12,924 bases of DNA, taken from an uncultured Bacteroidota bacterium. Lineage in GTDB: Bacteria > Bacteroidota > Bacteroidia > Chitinophagales > Chitinophagaceae. Made by a program: the position numbers and the translations under genes. Shown here piece after piece: positions 1-8,784 of the stretch (its first letter is position 1; each line of letters starts with the position of its first letter). Location: contig CAILMA010000276.1 in assembly GCA_903835145.1 (NCBI GenBank), forward strand, positions 1-12,924. Direction: 5' to 3'. Under the pieces are notes generated by a model. It had not been told where the DNA came from, made no database searches, and worked only from the letters and a program-made list of their open reading frames with translations.

Positions 1-2
1 GG

Positions 3-653
3 TTTAGCAGCACCCAGCTCAGCCGCTCATTCGAAGCTCAACCGGCCGCAAATGCTGCACATTCAGGAATATACAGCCGCACGGCTGCATGGTTTATGAT
101 GCTGCAAACCTTATCAGTATCCGCTTTCGCACAACAGGTAAAAAAGACACACAAAAACGTGAGTCACCATGCAGTAAACAACAAGGGGAAAGCTCCTGCA
201 CCACCATTGATAAAGGGTTTAATAATCGACAACGATGCGCAAGTGCCCATTCCCGGGATAGATGTTTTCATAAAAGGAACAGCCTATTGCGGCACGACCG
301 ATAAAAATGGCCGGTTCATTATTGATATACCTGATAGTTTAAAGGGAGCAACTGTTACACTTACGCAAAATGTATACCATGCGCTTATGTCGGACTCCAA
401 TCACTATTATATCGAAGATGTAACAATTGACACAGCCATAACCAATAAGGAAATTGTTATGACCAGGTTTTATGTGGAGCACCTGCCCGAGCACACGATT
501 TATATGCCGGAAAATGTGCGCAATTCCTACTTCAAAACAGGTGGTTACACTACCGTTGTAACTTACAAAAGGGTGAACCTGGTAAAGCAGATCTGCAGGT
601 TTCTGTGGCACAAAATTTCAAAACCATTCAGGCACAGGCAAGAGAACGGATAG
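3..653 (+). CDS. Carboxypeptidase-regulatory-like domain protein, 5'-truncated by window edge
   Basis: The reading frame is open from base 3 with no stop, so the gene starts upstream of the window. The ATG codons near 93-98 are internal. The first visible residues, FSSTQLSR, match the 'CGRF-xxx-QLxR' end of a cysteine-containing N-terminal region known from Bacteroidota proteins. A hydrophobic segment follows (AAWFMMLQTLSVSAFAQ), probably a membrane helix, then a polar linker. Next comes a carboxypeptidase-regulatory-like beta-sandwich: KGLIIDNDAQVPIPGIDVFIKG, with the turn TTDKNGRFIIDIP. The C-terminal tail is basic. In this family the beta-sandwich lies outside the inner membrane; the substrate is unknown. 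The downstream neighbour is convergent, with 15 bases between the two stops. The family call is fairly firm, but no specific function can be assigned. Confidence 0.75.
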   Translation, partial: FSSTQLSRSFEAQPAANAAHSGIYSRTAAWFMMLQTLSVSAFAQQVKKTHKNVSHHAVNNKGKAPAPPLIKGLIIDNDAQVPIPGIDVFIKGTAYCGTTDKNGRFIIDIPDSLKGATVTLTQNVYHALMSDSNHYYIEDVTIDTAITNKEIVMTRFYVEHLPEHTIYMPENVRNSYFKTGGYTTVVTYKRVNLVKQICRFLWHKISKPFRHRQENG

Positions 654-668
654 CAAGCCAAAGCCCCT

Positions 669-788
669 CTACAAATAGAAACAGAGCAGCACACCGACGC
701 CAATTATAGCTACGCAGATGCCAAGGAGTATGAAATGGATGGGGCGGTTGTCTCTTTTGTAAGGCTCTGAGTCTTTATAAATAAGCAT
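669..788 (-). CDS. Predicted 39-residue single-pass membrane microprotein
   Basis: This short open frame reads ATG to TAG on the minus strand. It encodes a charged N-terminus (MLIYKDSEPYKRDNRP) followed by one hydrophobic helix (HFILLGICVAIIGVGVLLCF) at about residues 18-37. The charge distribution would leave the N-terminus in the cytoplasm or at the membrane face. An in-frame TAA upstream makes the ATG the first possible start. It lies 56 bases after the stop of the CxxC membrane protein on the same strand, so it could be the last gene of that array. No ribosome-binding site is visible, which is common in Bacteroidota. The hydrophobic and polar pattern is what one expects of a small membrane protein, but a chance frame this short cannot be excluded. 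Confidence 0.5.
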   Translation of the reverse strand: MLIYKDSEPYKRDNRPIHFILLGICVAIIGVGVLLCFYL

Positions 789-844
789 AATGGCGTGTAT
801 AAAATTTTGGAGTTAGGGAGCGAGCATTAAATTCGTTTTCTGCT

Positions 845-1264
845 TTAATAGTTGTGCTCTTTTTTTTCATTTCGGTTAGTGAGTTCTCTGTTTTCTAATT
901 TCCATTTACTGAGGTCTTGCCGGATAAGCCCGAACAGGCTCATGTAGATGTTTGCTACCCAAACCAAGGCAAAACCGGCTATCAGGTAACCCCGCCAGTC
1001 CGCCATCAGCAACTTATATCCGGTAAGCACCAGTGCCAGTGCCGCTACATAATGGCTGAAACAATACTCACATGTGAACAGGTAGAAGAACTTTCGTTCG
1101 ACAATCGTTCTACCGGTTTGGCTTCTACCTGCGCAGTAGTTTCTGGGCTCCCTGAATACCTCTTCGTGAGTAACGGTCCAGGCCACGCAAGCTACGGGCA
1201 TAGCCAGCATAAACAGCCAAATTATCTGTGTTCCAAGTTCCATAACTGAATTTTCGGGGAGCAT
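845..1264 (-). CDS. Three-helix inner-membrane protein with CxxC motif (DUF1360-like)
   Basis: A 139-residue membrane protein. Helices are likely at about 12-30, 70-87 and 92-113, followed by a very charged tail (KWKLENRELTNRNEKKEHNY). Between helices 1 and 2 lies a hydrophilic loop ending in FTCEYCFSHYVA, a CxxC pair (C65, C68) followed by H71, with another cysteine at C44. The layout of a 'VTHEEVFREPR' segment, a loop and a cysteine motif at the head of a helix resembles DUF1360-type proteins of unknown function. That link is recalled from pattern, not tested. The start is 11 bases after the SHOCT gene stop and is preceded by GAAAGGT, a plausible ribosome-binding site. A metal-binding or thiol redox role is possible but unproven. 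Confidence 0.8.
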   Translation of the reverse strand: MLPENSVMELGTQIIWLFMLAMPVACVAWTVTHEEVFREPRNYCAGRSQTGRTIVERKFFYLFTCEYCFSHYVAALALVLTGYKLLMADWRGYLIAGFALVWVANIYMSLFGLIRQDLSKWKLENRELTNRNEKKEHNY

Positions 1265-1275
1265 TACCTTTCAAG

Positions 1276-1509
1276 TTACAAGCGGTCCTGAATGGGTAAA
1301 TCGCTTTGAAGCACAACTTTCATTTTCTCATAAAGCTCCGGGCTTATCTCTTTGTTTGCGAGTCGGCGGTCTAAGATATCCAACGGGCTGTTTTTCCTTC
1401 TTCGCTGCCCTGGAATGTCGTAAGGAAGCACAAATATCCAGATCAATAACACCAGCCATATGGGCCACCACAAGAGGCTCATTCCCCAGTAATAATATTC
1501 GTAAAACAT
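1276..1509 (-). CDS. Single-pass SHOCT domain protein
   Basis: A 77-residue protein. One strongly hydrophobic, tryptophan-rich helix lies at about residues 9-29 (GMSLLWWPIWLVLLIWIFVL). It is followed by a basic patch (GQRRRKN) and then a SHOCT (short C-terminal) domain at about 41-67: SPLDILDRRLANKEISPELY and on to KMKVVL. SHOCT is a small helical module often found at protein ends, probably for oligomerisation or partner binding; no enzymatic role is known. The ATG lies two bases after the stop of the SnoaL-like gene, so the two are surely co-transcribed and probably translationally coupled. Domain assignment is firm; cellular role is unknown. Confidence 0.85.
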   Translation of the reverse strand: MFYEYYYWGMSLLWWPIWLVLLIWIFVLPYDIPGQRRRKNSPLDILDRRLANKEISPELYEKMKVVLQSDLPIQDRL

Positions 1510-1511
1510 AG

Positions 1512-2108
1512 TTAGTCGTTTTCTTTACCGAGGCCAATTTGATTCATGTAAGACTGGTTGTCCCAAAAAAGATACTCTTCCACCATCACACCATCTTTCC
1601 ATATTCCTACCGTACACATAGGCAGGGAAAAGGATTTGCCTGTGGGCTGAATGAACTTACCAATGCCAACAGCCATTGGGGCCGTAAACGTACCGGTCAT
1701 CACACCTACTACACAAGTCATGTTGCCACTTCCGAAGCGGATAGGGTGCTGTTTTATGTTGGTATTTGGTGCATAGGTGAACATAGCGCGCAGGTCAGCG
1801 ATGTGTCGCTCAATACCCACGGTGGAGTGGCCGTCGGGCCAATTCACCTTCACTTCGTTGGCATGGCTTTCATGTAACCTTGTCCATTGTTGATTGCTGA
1901 ACACGGTATAGTCAAGCGTGTCAAATTTGGCCAGGTAACCTGTTATCAAATCGTTGCCACTGGTGAGTTGTGCTATCTGGCTCCTTAAAGAGTCGATAGT
2001 AAGTTGGCTTGGTTTCGATGCACTATTGCTGCAACTTCCCGCAAATATTTGCAGTGCAACCAGTGGCACTGCAAAAAGTAACCTATACCCTGAAAGTGAT
2101 TTAGTCAT
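1512..2108 (-). CDS. SnoaL-like (ester cyclase/NTF2-fold) predicted lipoprotein
   Basis: Read from the ATG at 2108 the protein has 198 residues and begins with a lipoprotein-type signal: MTKSLSGYRLLFAVPLVAL, then IFAGSC with C26 as the candidate lipidated cysteine. An upstream in-frame ATG at 2174 overlaps the stop of the DJ-1/PfpI gene (TAATG) and would add 22 residues ahead of the signal. I prefer 2108 because it puts the signal at the N-terminus. The mature part has a coiled stretch (IDSLRSQIAQLTSG) and a SnoaL-like NTF2 fold: NEVKVNWPDGHSTVGIERHI, FTYAPNTNIKQHPIRFGSG, then MTGTF, GIWKDG and EEYLFWDN. The fold in this family often binds or turns over small hydrophobic molecules, but the substrate here is unknown. 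It probably sits in the envelope, facing the periplasm. Confidence 0.82.
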   Translation of the reverse strand: MTKSLSGYRLLFAVPLVALQIFAGSCSNSASKPSQLTIDSLRSQIAQLTSGNDLITGYLAKFDTLDYTVFSNQQWTRLHESHANEVKVNWPDGHSTVGIERHIADLRAMFTYAPNTNIKQHPIRFGSGNMTCVVGVMTGTFTAPMAVGIGKFIQPTGKSFSLPMCTVGIWKDGVMVEEYLFWDNQSYMNQIGLGKEND

Positions 2109-2173
2109 AAATTTTGTTTTTAGCCTTACTTGTACTGTTGTTGGTTTTGATACCGGCCAGTACTCAATTTCCA

Positions 2174-2860
2174 TTATTTTTCGCCAATCAATGTTTTCAG
2201 CAGCAATTCAGCCACTGCCGCCGATGAGGCCGGGTTTTGGCCCGTTATGAGCAGCCCGTCCTGCTCCACGTAGCTACCCCAGTCGGCTCCCTTGCTATAA
2301 TGTGCACCCAGCTTTTTCAGTTCGTCTTCAAGCAAAAACGGGACAACCTTCGTCAGGCCCACTGCTTCTTCTTCACTATCAGAGAAACCAGTTACCCTTT
2401 TTCCTTTTACCAATGGTTTGCCATTTTCCGCTTGTACATGAAGCAAAGCTGCCGGGGCGTGACAAACAAAAGCAATCGGTTTCTGATCGTTAAAGAAGTT
2501 TTCTATCAGTGCAATAGATGTTTTGTCCGTCGCCAAATCCCACAATGGACCATGCCCGCCGGGATAAAAAACTGCATCATATTCTGAAGCGACGATCTCA
2601 CTGAGTTTAAACGTATCGGCTACTTTAGCCATCAGTTTCTGGTCGTCATAGTATCTGCCGGTTGCAGCTGTTTGTGCCTGGCTTTCTTCGCTCTTTGGGT
2701 CTATTGGGGGTTGCCCGCCCATAGGTGATGCAATAGTTATTACCGCACCGGCATCAGCAAGTACATAGTAGGGTGCTGCAAATTCCTCCACCCAAAATCC
2801 GGTCTTGTTGCCGGTATTACCTAAATCTCCATGAGAGGTCAGTACCATTAATATTTTCAT
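2174..2860 (-). CDS. DJ-1/PfpI family protein, Hsp31/glyoxalase III-like
   Basis: A complete 228-residue member of the type 1 glutamine-amidotransferase-like superfamily in the Hsp31 branch. The N-terminal strand MKILMVLTSHG leads to GFWVEEFAAPYYVL, whose second glutamate (E26) fits the conserved acidic residue. YPGGHGPLWDL (from Y99) forms the oxyanion region. The nucleophile elbow is AFVCHAPAALL with C133-H134. Relatives act as cofactor-independent methylglyoxal (glyoxalase III) hydratases, protein deglycases or redox chaperones in the cytosol; which of these applies here cannot be told. The gene seems to head the minus-strand array. The 176 bases upstream hold no clear TAnnTTTG promoter. 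No odd residues were seen. Confidence 0.9.
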   Translation of the reverse strand: MKILMVLTSHGDLGNTGNKTGFWVEEFAAPYYVLADAGAVITIASPMGGQPPIDPKSEESQAQTAATGRYYDDQKLMAKVADTFKLSEIVASEYDAVFYPGGHGPLWDLATDKTSIALIENFFNDQKPIAFVCHAPAALLHVQAENGKPLVKGKRVTGFSDSEEEAVGLTKVVPFLLEDELKKLGAHYSKGADWGSYVEQDGLLITGQNPASSAAVAELLLKTLIGEK

Positions 2861-3036
2861 TGAATTCTTTTTTGTAGGCTGCCAGTACTAAAATGTTGTT
2901 TTCCGAAACTTCTGTGGCAACAGCAAAAGCAGGAAGTATGCTCCCTCCCGCCCTGCGTGTTGCATTAAAAAAAGTACGGTCGTGTTTTACTTTACTTGTC
3001 GTCTTAAATGCTTGTGGCTGAATGCCCCGGTTTCAT

Positions 3037-3504
3037 TTAATTGTGTTGGCCTTTGTTTTTGGTTTCCGTGGCATGGGTGGTCATAGTTTTAATGGCCCAC
3101 TCTAAAGCTTGCAAACTCATAGCATAAACAAGTGCTTCGTGCTCCGGCGCATGCGCTATGGCATCAGCAATTTGTTTCTTTTCCAGATCGCTGCCTACGT
3201 TTATAGGCACTGCCACTGCTATAGCTTTTTCTTCCTTGCCTTTTTCCTTCATCAGCTCATAACCTTCCTGTAGCTTAAAGGTTTTTTCGGTATGCTTTTC
3301 TATGGTGTGTACCAGGTTGTATAATCGGTTCAGCACCAATGCGCTAAACACCTGTTTGTGCATAGGCCCTTCTGTATCAATCTCAGTTGTAGCTTCCAGT
3401 CGGTCGGCTGCGCCCGGTATCATCATGTCTATCAATTCTACCGGTATTCCTATCAATTTAATCCCTTCACCTTTATGATGGTGTTTTCCATTATCGTGTG
3501 GCAT
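3037..3504 (-). CDS. Hypothetical histidine-rich-N-terminus protein, unrecognised
   Basis: A 155-residue soluble protein I do not recognise. It starts with a His-rich segment (MPHDNGKHHHKGEGIKLIGI) that could bind metal. A mostly helical body follows, with a charged amphipathic stretch around residues 55-95 (NRLYNLVHTIEKHTEKTFKL, then LMKEKGKEEKA). The end is another helix and a polar tail (THATETKNKGQHN). There is no signal peptide and no membrane segment. It lies alone, 176 bases upstream of the DJ-1/PfpI gene on the same strand and divergent from katG, with a 407-base gap between them. Codon use and even amino-acid composition support a real gene. Function is unknown. Confidence 0.7.
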   Translation of the reverse strand: MPHDNGKHHHKGEGIKLIGIPVELIDMMIPGAADRLEATTEIDTEGPMHKQVFSALVLNRLYNLVHTIEKHTEKTFKLQEGYELMKEKGKEEKAIAVAVPINVGSDLEKKQIADAIAHAPEHEALVYAMSLQALEWAIKTMTTHATETKNKGQHN

Positions 3505-6137
<2,633 letters not shown>

Positions 6138-6160
6138 CTACTACTGTGAATTTTAATAAT

Positions 6161-6191
6161 GAGGTGGCCTTTCAACGGGCCACCTCTTTTT
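6161..6191 (+). terminator. Intrinsic terminator after katG
   Basis: A 9-bp perfect stem, GAGGTGGCC and GGCCACCTC, with an 8-base loop (TTTCAACG), is followed at once by TTTTT. It starts 23 bases after the katG stop codon and should end the katG transcript, insulating the downstream remnant and mmpA. Confidence 0.9.
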
Positions 6192-6219
6192 GTTTGAGCT
6201 CTATTGTGCAACCTGCTAA

Positions 6220-6333
6220 CGCTTGGTTACTGTAAAATACGAACTCACCCCTCATGGCCACTCCCTCGAGCGCCTCATCAACGAAATGCGCCTCTGGGGG
6301 CGCTCGCATCGCAGGGAAGTTATGGGGCAGTAG
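6220..6333 (+). pseudogene. HxlR-family transcriptional regulator, C-terminal remnant
   Basis: After an in-frame TAA at 6217, a 37-codon frame ends at TAG 6331. It reads VTVKYELTPHGHSLERLI, then NEMRLWGRSHRREVMGQ. This matches the end of the HxlR winged-helix family: the second wing strand and 'YxLTxxGxSLxxxLxxMxxWGxxH'. The rest of the gene (about 70 residues with the DNA-binding helix) is missing. The katG terminator lies directly upstream, so there is no room for it. It has no start codon and is presumably not translated. HxlR regulators such as HypR and YodB often sense thiol-reactive electrophiles; whether this one did is unknown. Confidence 0.75.
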
Positions 6334-6396
6334 GGATATTGGAGTATATGAAATTACTTGCTCATGCATTTTTGTAAAGGTATAACTTGCTAAAAT

Positions 6397-6428
6397 TTTG
6401 TTTTTGTCAGGTAATAACTTTACATTTG
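6397..6428 (+). promoter_or_regulatory. Predicted promoter of mmpAB
   Basis: TTTG (6397-6400), a 20-base spacer and TACATTTG (6421-6428) match the Bacteroidota primary sigma factor pattern TTTG-N19-21-TAnnTTTG. Transcription should start around 6434-6436, giving a leader of about 20 bases before the mmpA ATG. Confidence 0.65.
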
Positions 6429-6445
6429 TGATGTAAAAGTAAAGT
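6417..6445. promoter_or_regulatory. Nested dyads over the mmpAB promoter, candidate autorepression operator
   Basis: TTTACAT (6419-6425) and ATGTAAA (6431-6437) are exact inverted repeats with a 5-base centre. An overlapping outer pair, ACTTTAC (6417-6423) and GTAAAGT (6439-6445), is also exact. Both straddle the -7 element. MmpA carries a helix-turn-helix domain, so autorepression through this site is a reasonable inference. Confidence 0.45.
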
Positions 6446-6456
6446 AATAGCTTGCT

Positions 6457-6915
6457 ATGAGTAGGAAAACATTACAAATTCAGCAGCTGGATGGAAAGAT
6501 GCGACAAATCGCACATCTACAAAATATTGCCGTGCCGGCAACCGGTTGGATTATGGCTGTAAGACTGGCACTTGGTATTAGTGCCCGCCAACTGGGCAAT
6601 AAACTCTCCATTACCAGGCAGGGGGTTCACGACCGGGAAAGTCGCGAAATTGATGGTTCCATTACCATTAAATCGTTGAGAGAAGTGGCAAAATCGCTGG
6701 ATATGAAATTAGTTTACGGCTTCGTTCCCGAAGATGGAACCCTCGATGCACTTATTGAGAAAAAAGCAAGAGAACTGGCGCGGCAAATAGTAATGAGGAC
6801 TTCAAATACTATGAAACTGGAAGCGCAGGAAAACACCCCGGAACGCATAGAACACGCGATAGAAGAACAAATTGATGCGATAAAACGTGAAATGCCCAAA
6901 ACACTATGGGATTAG
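6457..6915 (+). CDS. Mobile mystery protein A (HTH protein, antitoxin-like partner of Fic)
   Basis: A 152-residue protein matching the mobile mystery protein A family (TIGR02612). The core is an XRE-type helix-turn-helix at about residues 33-87: MAVRLALGISARQLGNKLS, ITRQGVHDRESREIDGSITI and SLREVAKSLDMKLVYGFVP. The 'ALG-SARQL', 'ESRE-DGSITI-SLR' and 'LVY-FVP' blocks are typical. The C-terminal third is helical and charged (EKKARELARQIVMRTSNTMK) and may bind the partner. The stop overlaps the start of the Fic gene. The family is almost always found with the Fic partner, as here, and is thought to behave like a toxin-antitoxin or mobile accessory module. It probably binds DNA and represses its own promoter. 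Confidence 0.9.
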   Translation: MSRKTLQIQQLDGKMRQIAHLQNIAVPATGWIMAVRLALGISARQLGNKLSITRQGVHDRESREIDGSITIKSLREVAKSLDMKLVYGFVPEDGTLDALIEKKARELARQIVMRTSNTMKLEAQENTPERIEHAIEEQIDAIKREMPKTLWD

Positions 6916-7502
6916 ACTTACAGTATATTGATGGCCAGACTCCGCTTGACGAAGATGAAAGGGAGGGGTTATTGATTCGGGTAGTTGCTACCCGTGGCGA
7001 ACTCGATGAATTTGAGCAGCAGAACATTGAAAAGGCGATTTCATGGTCTATGAAGCGGTCGTTTAAATCCGACGTGATTTTTAGTGAAGCGTTTATACAA
7101 AGGCTGCACGTAAAAATGTATGGTGAAGTATGGCGGTGGGCAGGGATTTTTAGAAAAACCAATAAGAATATTGGCGTCGATAAATGGCAGATTCCTGCAG
7201 AGTTGCGTGCGCTGATAGACGATGCGAAGTTTTGGGTGCAAAATGATACCTACTTACCTGATGAGCTGGCGCTTAGGTTTAAACACCGGCTGGTTTCTAT
7301 TCATTGTTTTCCTAACGGTAATGGGCGACACAGCCGGCTGATGGCAGACATCATTATTGAGCAGGTTTTCAAACGGCCAGTGTTCACCTGGGGGGCAGCC
7401 GATTTGATAAAGCAGGGCAATTCTCGAGCAAATTATTTGATAGCAATAAAAGCTGCCGACCAGGGAGATATCGGCCCCCTATTAACGTTCGCGAGGTCCT
7501 GA
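6906..7502 (+). CDS. Mobile mystery protein B (Fic domain protein)
   Basis: A 198-residue Fic-domain protein of the mobile mystery protein B family (TIGR02613). A family-typical N-terminus (TPLDEDEREGLL) leads to the Fic helices, then a substrate-binding flap (GIFRKTNKNIGVDKWQIPAE, about 80-99). The active-site motif is HCFPNGNGRHSR with catalytic H133 and R141/R144 for phosphate binding. The consensus HPFx(D/E)GNGRxxR has an acidic residue where this protein has N137, and proline where it has C134. Fic enzymes usually transfer AMP to a hydroxyl side chain; with Asn at the Mg-binding position the activity is uncertain. The 10-base overlap with mmpA implies coupled translation. I see no (S/T)xxxE(G/N) inhibitory motif in either protein. 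Confidence 0.92.
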   Translation: MGLDLQYIDGQTPLDEDEREGLLIRVVATRGELDEFEQQNIEKAISWSMKRSFKSDVIFSEAFIQRLHVKMYGEVWRWAGIFRKTNKNIGVDKWQIPAELRALIDDAKFWVQNDTYLPDELALRFKHRLVSIHCFPNGNGRHSRLMADIIIEQVFKRPVFTWGAADLIKQGNSRANYLIAIKAADQGDIGPLLTFARS

Positions 7503-7570
7503 ATTTTTCGTTTTATAGTTTCCAACAATGCTTTCTTTTTTTCGTAAACCGAAAACCCTACCTTAGACAT

Positions 7571-8635
7571 ATGGCAACATCCATCTACCTTAATACTGCT
7601 TCCTGCGGGCTCATTGCACCCGAGACATTGCAAGCCGCTAACAAGCTCTATGCTGATTTTGCACACAACAGCAGCAGATATTCTGAACAGTGGGCCCAGC
7701 ATGATGAAGGCAGCATAAGGCATACCGCTGCCAACTTTATAGGCGCGGAGGAGAAAAACATTGCGCTCGTCCCTAATTTTTCCTGGGCCATGAACGGAGT
7801 GGTGCAGTCGCTCACGGGCAATGAGCGCGTGCTGTTGTTCAATAACGATTTCCCTTCCCTGTTGCAACCGTTTACCATTAATAAATTCCCTATCACTTGG
7901 GTTGATGCCCCTGATGACTTTAACATAAACCTTGAGCTTATCACTGACGCCATAGTAAACAGGCGCGTTGACATTGTGGCCCTCAGCCATGTACAATGGG
8001 GCTCCGGCTATACGCTGGACCTCAAAGCTGTTGGCGACTTATGCCACCAGAATGGTGTATTGTTTTTTGTAGATGCCACCCAGTCAATTGGGGCAAATGT
8101 TATAGACCTCAACGAACTCCATATCGATGTGCTGGCAGCCAGCAACTACAAGTGGATGAATGCCGGGTTTGGCACCGGTATTCTTTATGTAGGAAACAAG
8201 TTCCTGGAAATGTATCCGCCGGTTGTGGGCGGCTATCACACCGATAAAGTGCGCGCGGTAGATACAAACGGTCCTTCTGCGGCAAGCTACGAGCCCGGCT
8301 CTCCCAATATGTACGGGCTTCTGTTGCTGGAAGCAGCCATTGAGGCTAAGAACAAAATAGGCATGCAACAATTGCAACACCACAACCACAGCCTGATGCA
8401 GCTTTTCCTTCGTGGTATAGAACCCCTGCCCATATCCATACTCGGAAATCACTCCATGAGCAACAGGTGCCCAATAGTGCTGTTAAAGGATGAAAACGGC
8501 CTCGGCGAATGGATAGAAAAACACAACATCGTTGTTACCCATCGCAACGGCCTGTTAAGAGTCAGCATGCATTTTTACAACACCGAAGCAGATGTATTGG
8601 CTTTAGTTGATTGCTTGCGCGCCAGGTTTGTTTGA
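7571..8635 (+). CDS. Class V aminotransferase-fold PLP enzyme
   Basis: A complete 354-residue fold-type I PLP enzyme of the class V (isc/NifS/selenocysteine-lyase-like) branch. It opens with YLNTASCGLIAPET, which fits the family's substrate-binding start. Further signs are DFPSLLQPF (about 93-101), SHVQWGSGYTLDLKAV with H140, VDATQSIGANVIDL with D168 that holds the PLP pyridine nitrogen, and SNYKWMNAGFGTGILYV with K194 as the Schiff-base lysine. The C-terminal domain ends in RNGLLRVSMHFYNTEADV. It lacks an obvious mobile cysteine loop, so I would not call it a cysteine desulfurase. The substrate is unknown. It lies 68 bases after mmpB on the same strand with no clear promoter of its own. Confidence 0.9.
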   Translation: MATSIYLNTASCGLIAPETLQAANKLYADFAHNSSRYSEQWAQHDEGSIRHTAANFIGAEEKNIALVPNFSWAMNGVVQSLTGNERVLLFNNDFPSLLQPFTINKFPITWVDAPDDFNINLELITDAIVNRRVDIVALSHVQWGSGYTLDLKAVGDLCHQNGVLFFVDATQSIGANVIDLNELHIDVLAASNYKWMNAGFGTGILYVGNKFLEMYPPVVGGYHTDKVRAVDTNGPSAASYEPGSPNMYGLLLLEAAIEAKNKIGMQQLQHHNHSLMQLFLRGIEPLPISILGNHSMSNRCPIVLLKDENGLGEWIEKHNIVVTHRNGLLRVSMHFYNTEADVLALVDCLRARFV

Positions 8636-8784
8636 TTGTTGCGTTGGTATTAGAAGGATGGGCTTTGTTTTTTCGTGCCCGCCACGCTATAAATGCCACA
8701 CCATCCCATTCTGGAAAATTGCTCCTATTGTCGCTTGATTGGTGAGAGACATCGCCTGCCGTTGCAACATCTGAATTTATGCTA
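8636..8784. other. Convergent spacer, possible dispersed repeat
   Basis: This 149-base gap separates two convergent genes. It has no clear terminator hairpin with a U-tract. On the minus strand it is open throughout and would read FPEWDGVAFIAWRARKNK in its centre, but the frame runs into both neighbours and is probably not a gene. It contains GGTGAGAGACATCGCC, a partial dyad. Its look suggests an intergenic repeat unit, which needs a genome search. Confidence 0.3.

Larger units (their letters stand above)
6334..6456. other. Gap between HxlR remnant and mmpA
   Basis: AT-rich spacer with no coding signal. It contains the mmpA promoter and dyad listed separately. The short sequence TA(A/G)CTTGCTA occurs twice, at 6383-6392 and 6448-6457, the second overlapping the mmpA start codon. 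Confidence 0.5.

Noticed and set aside
2109..2174. Longer N-terminus for the SnoaL-like lipoprotein from ATG 2174
   Set aside because: It would put 22 polar residues before a signal peptide. The TAATG overlap keeps it possible, but the lipoprotein signal favours 2108.
6172..6369. 65-codon minus-strand frame after katG
   Set aside because: It runs across the katG terminator and is antisense to the HxlR remnant; the plus-strand reading explains the sequence better.
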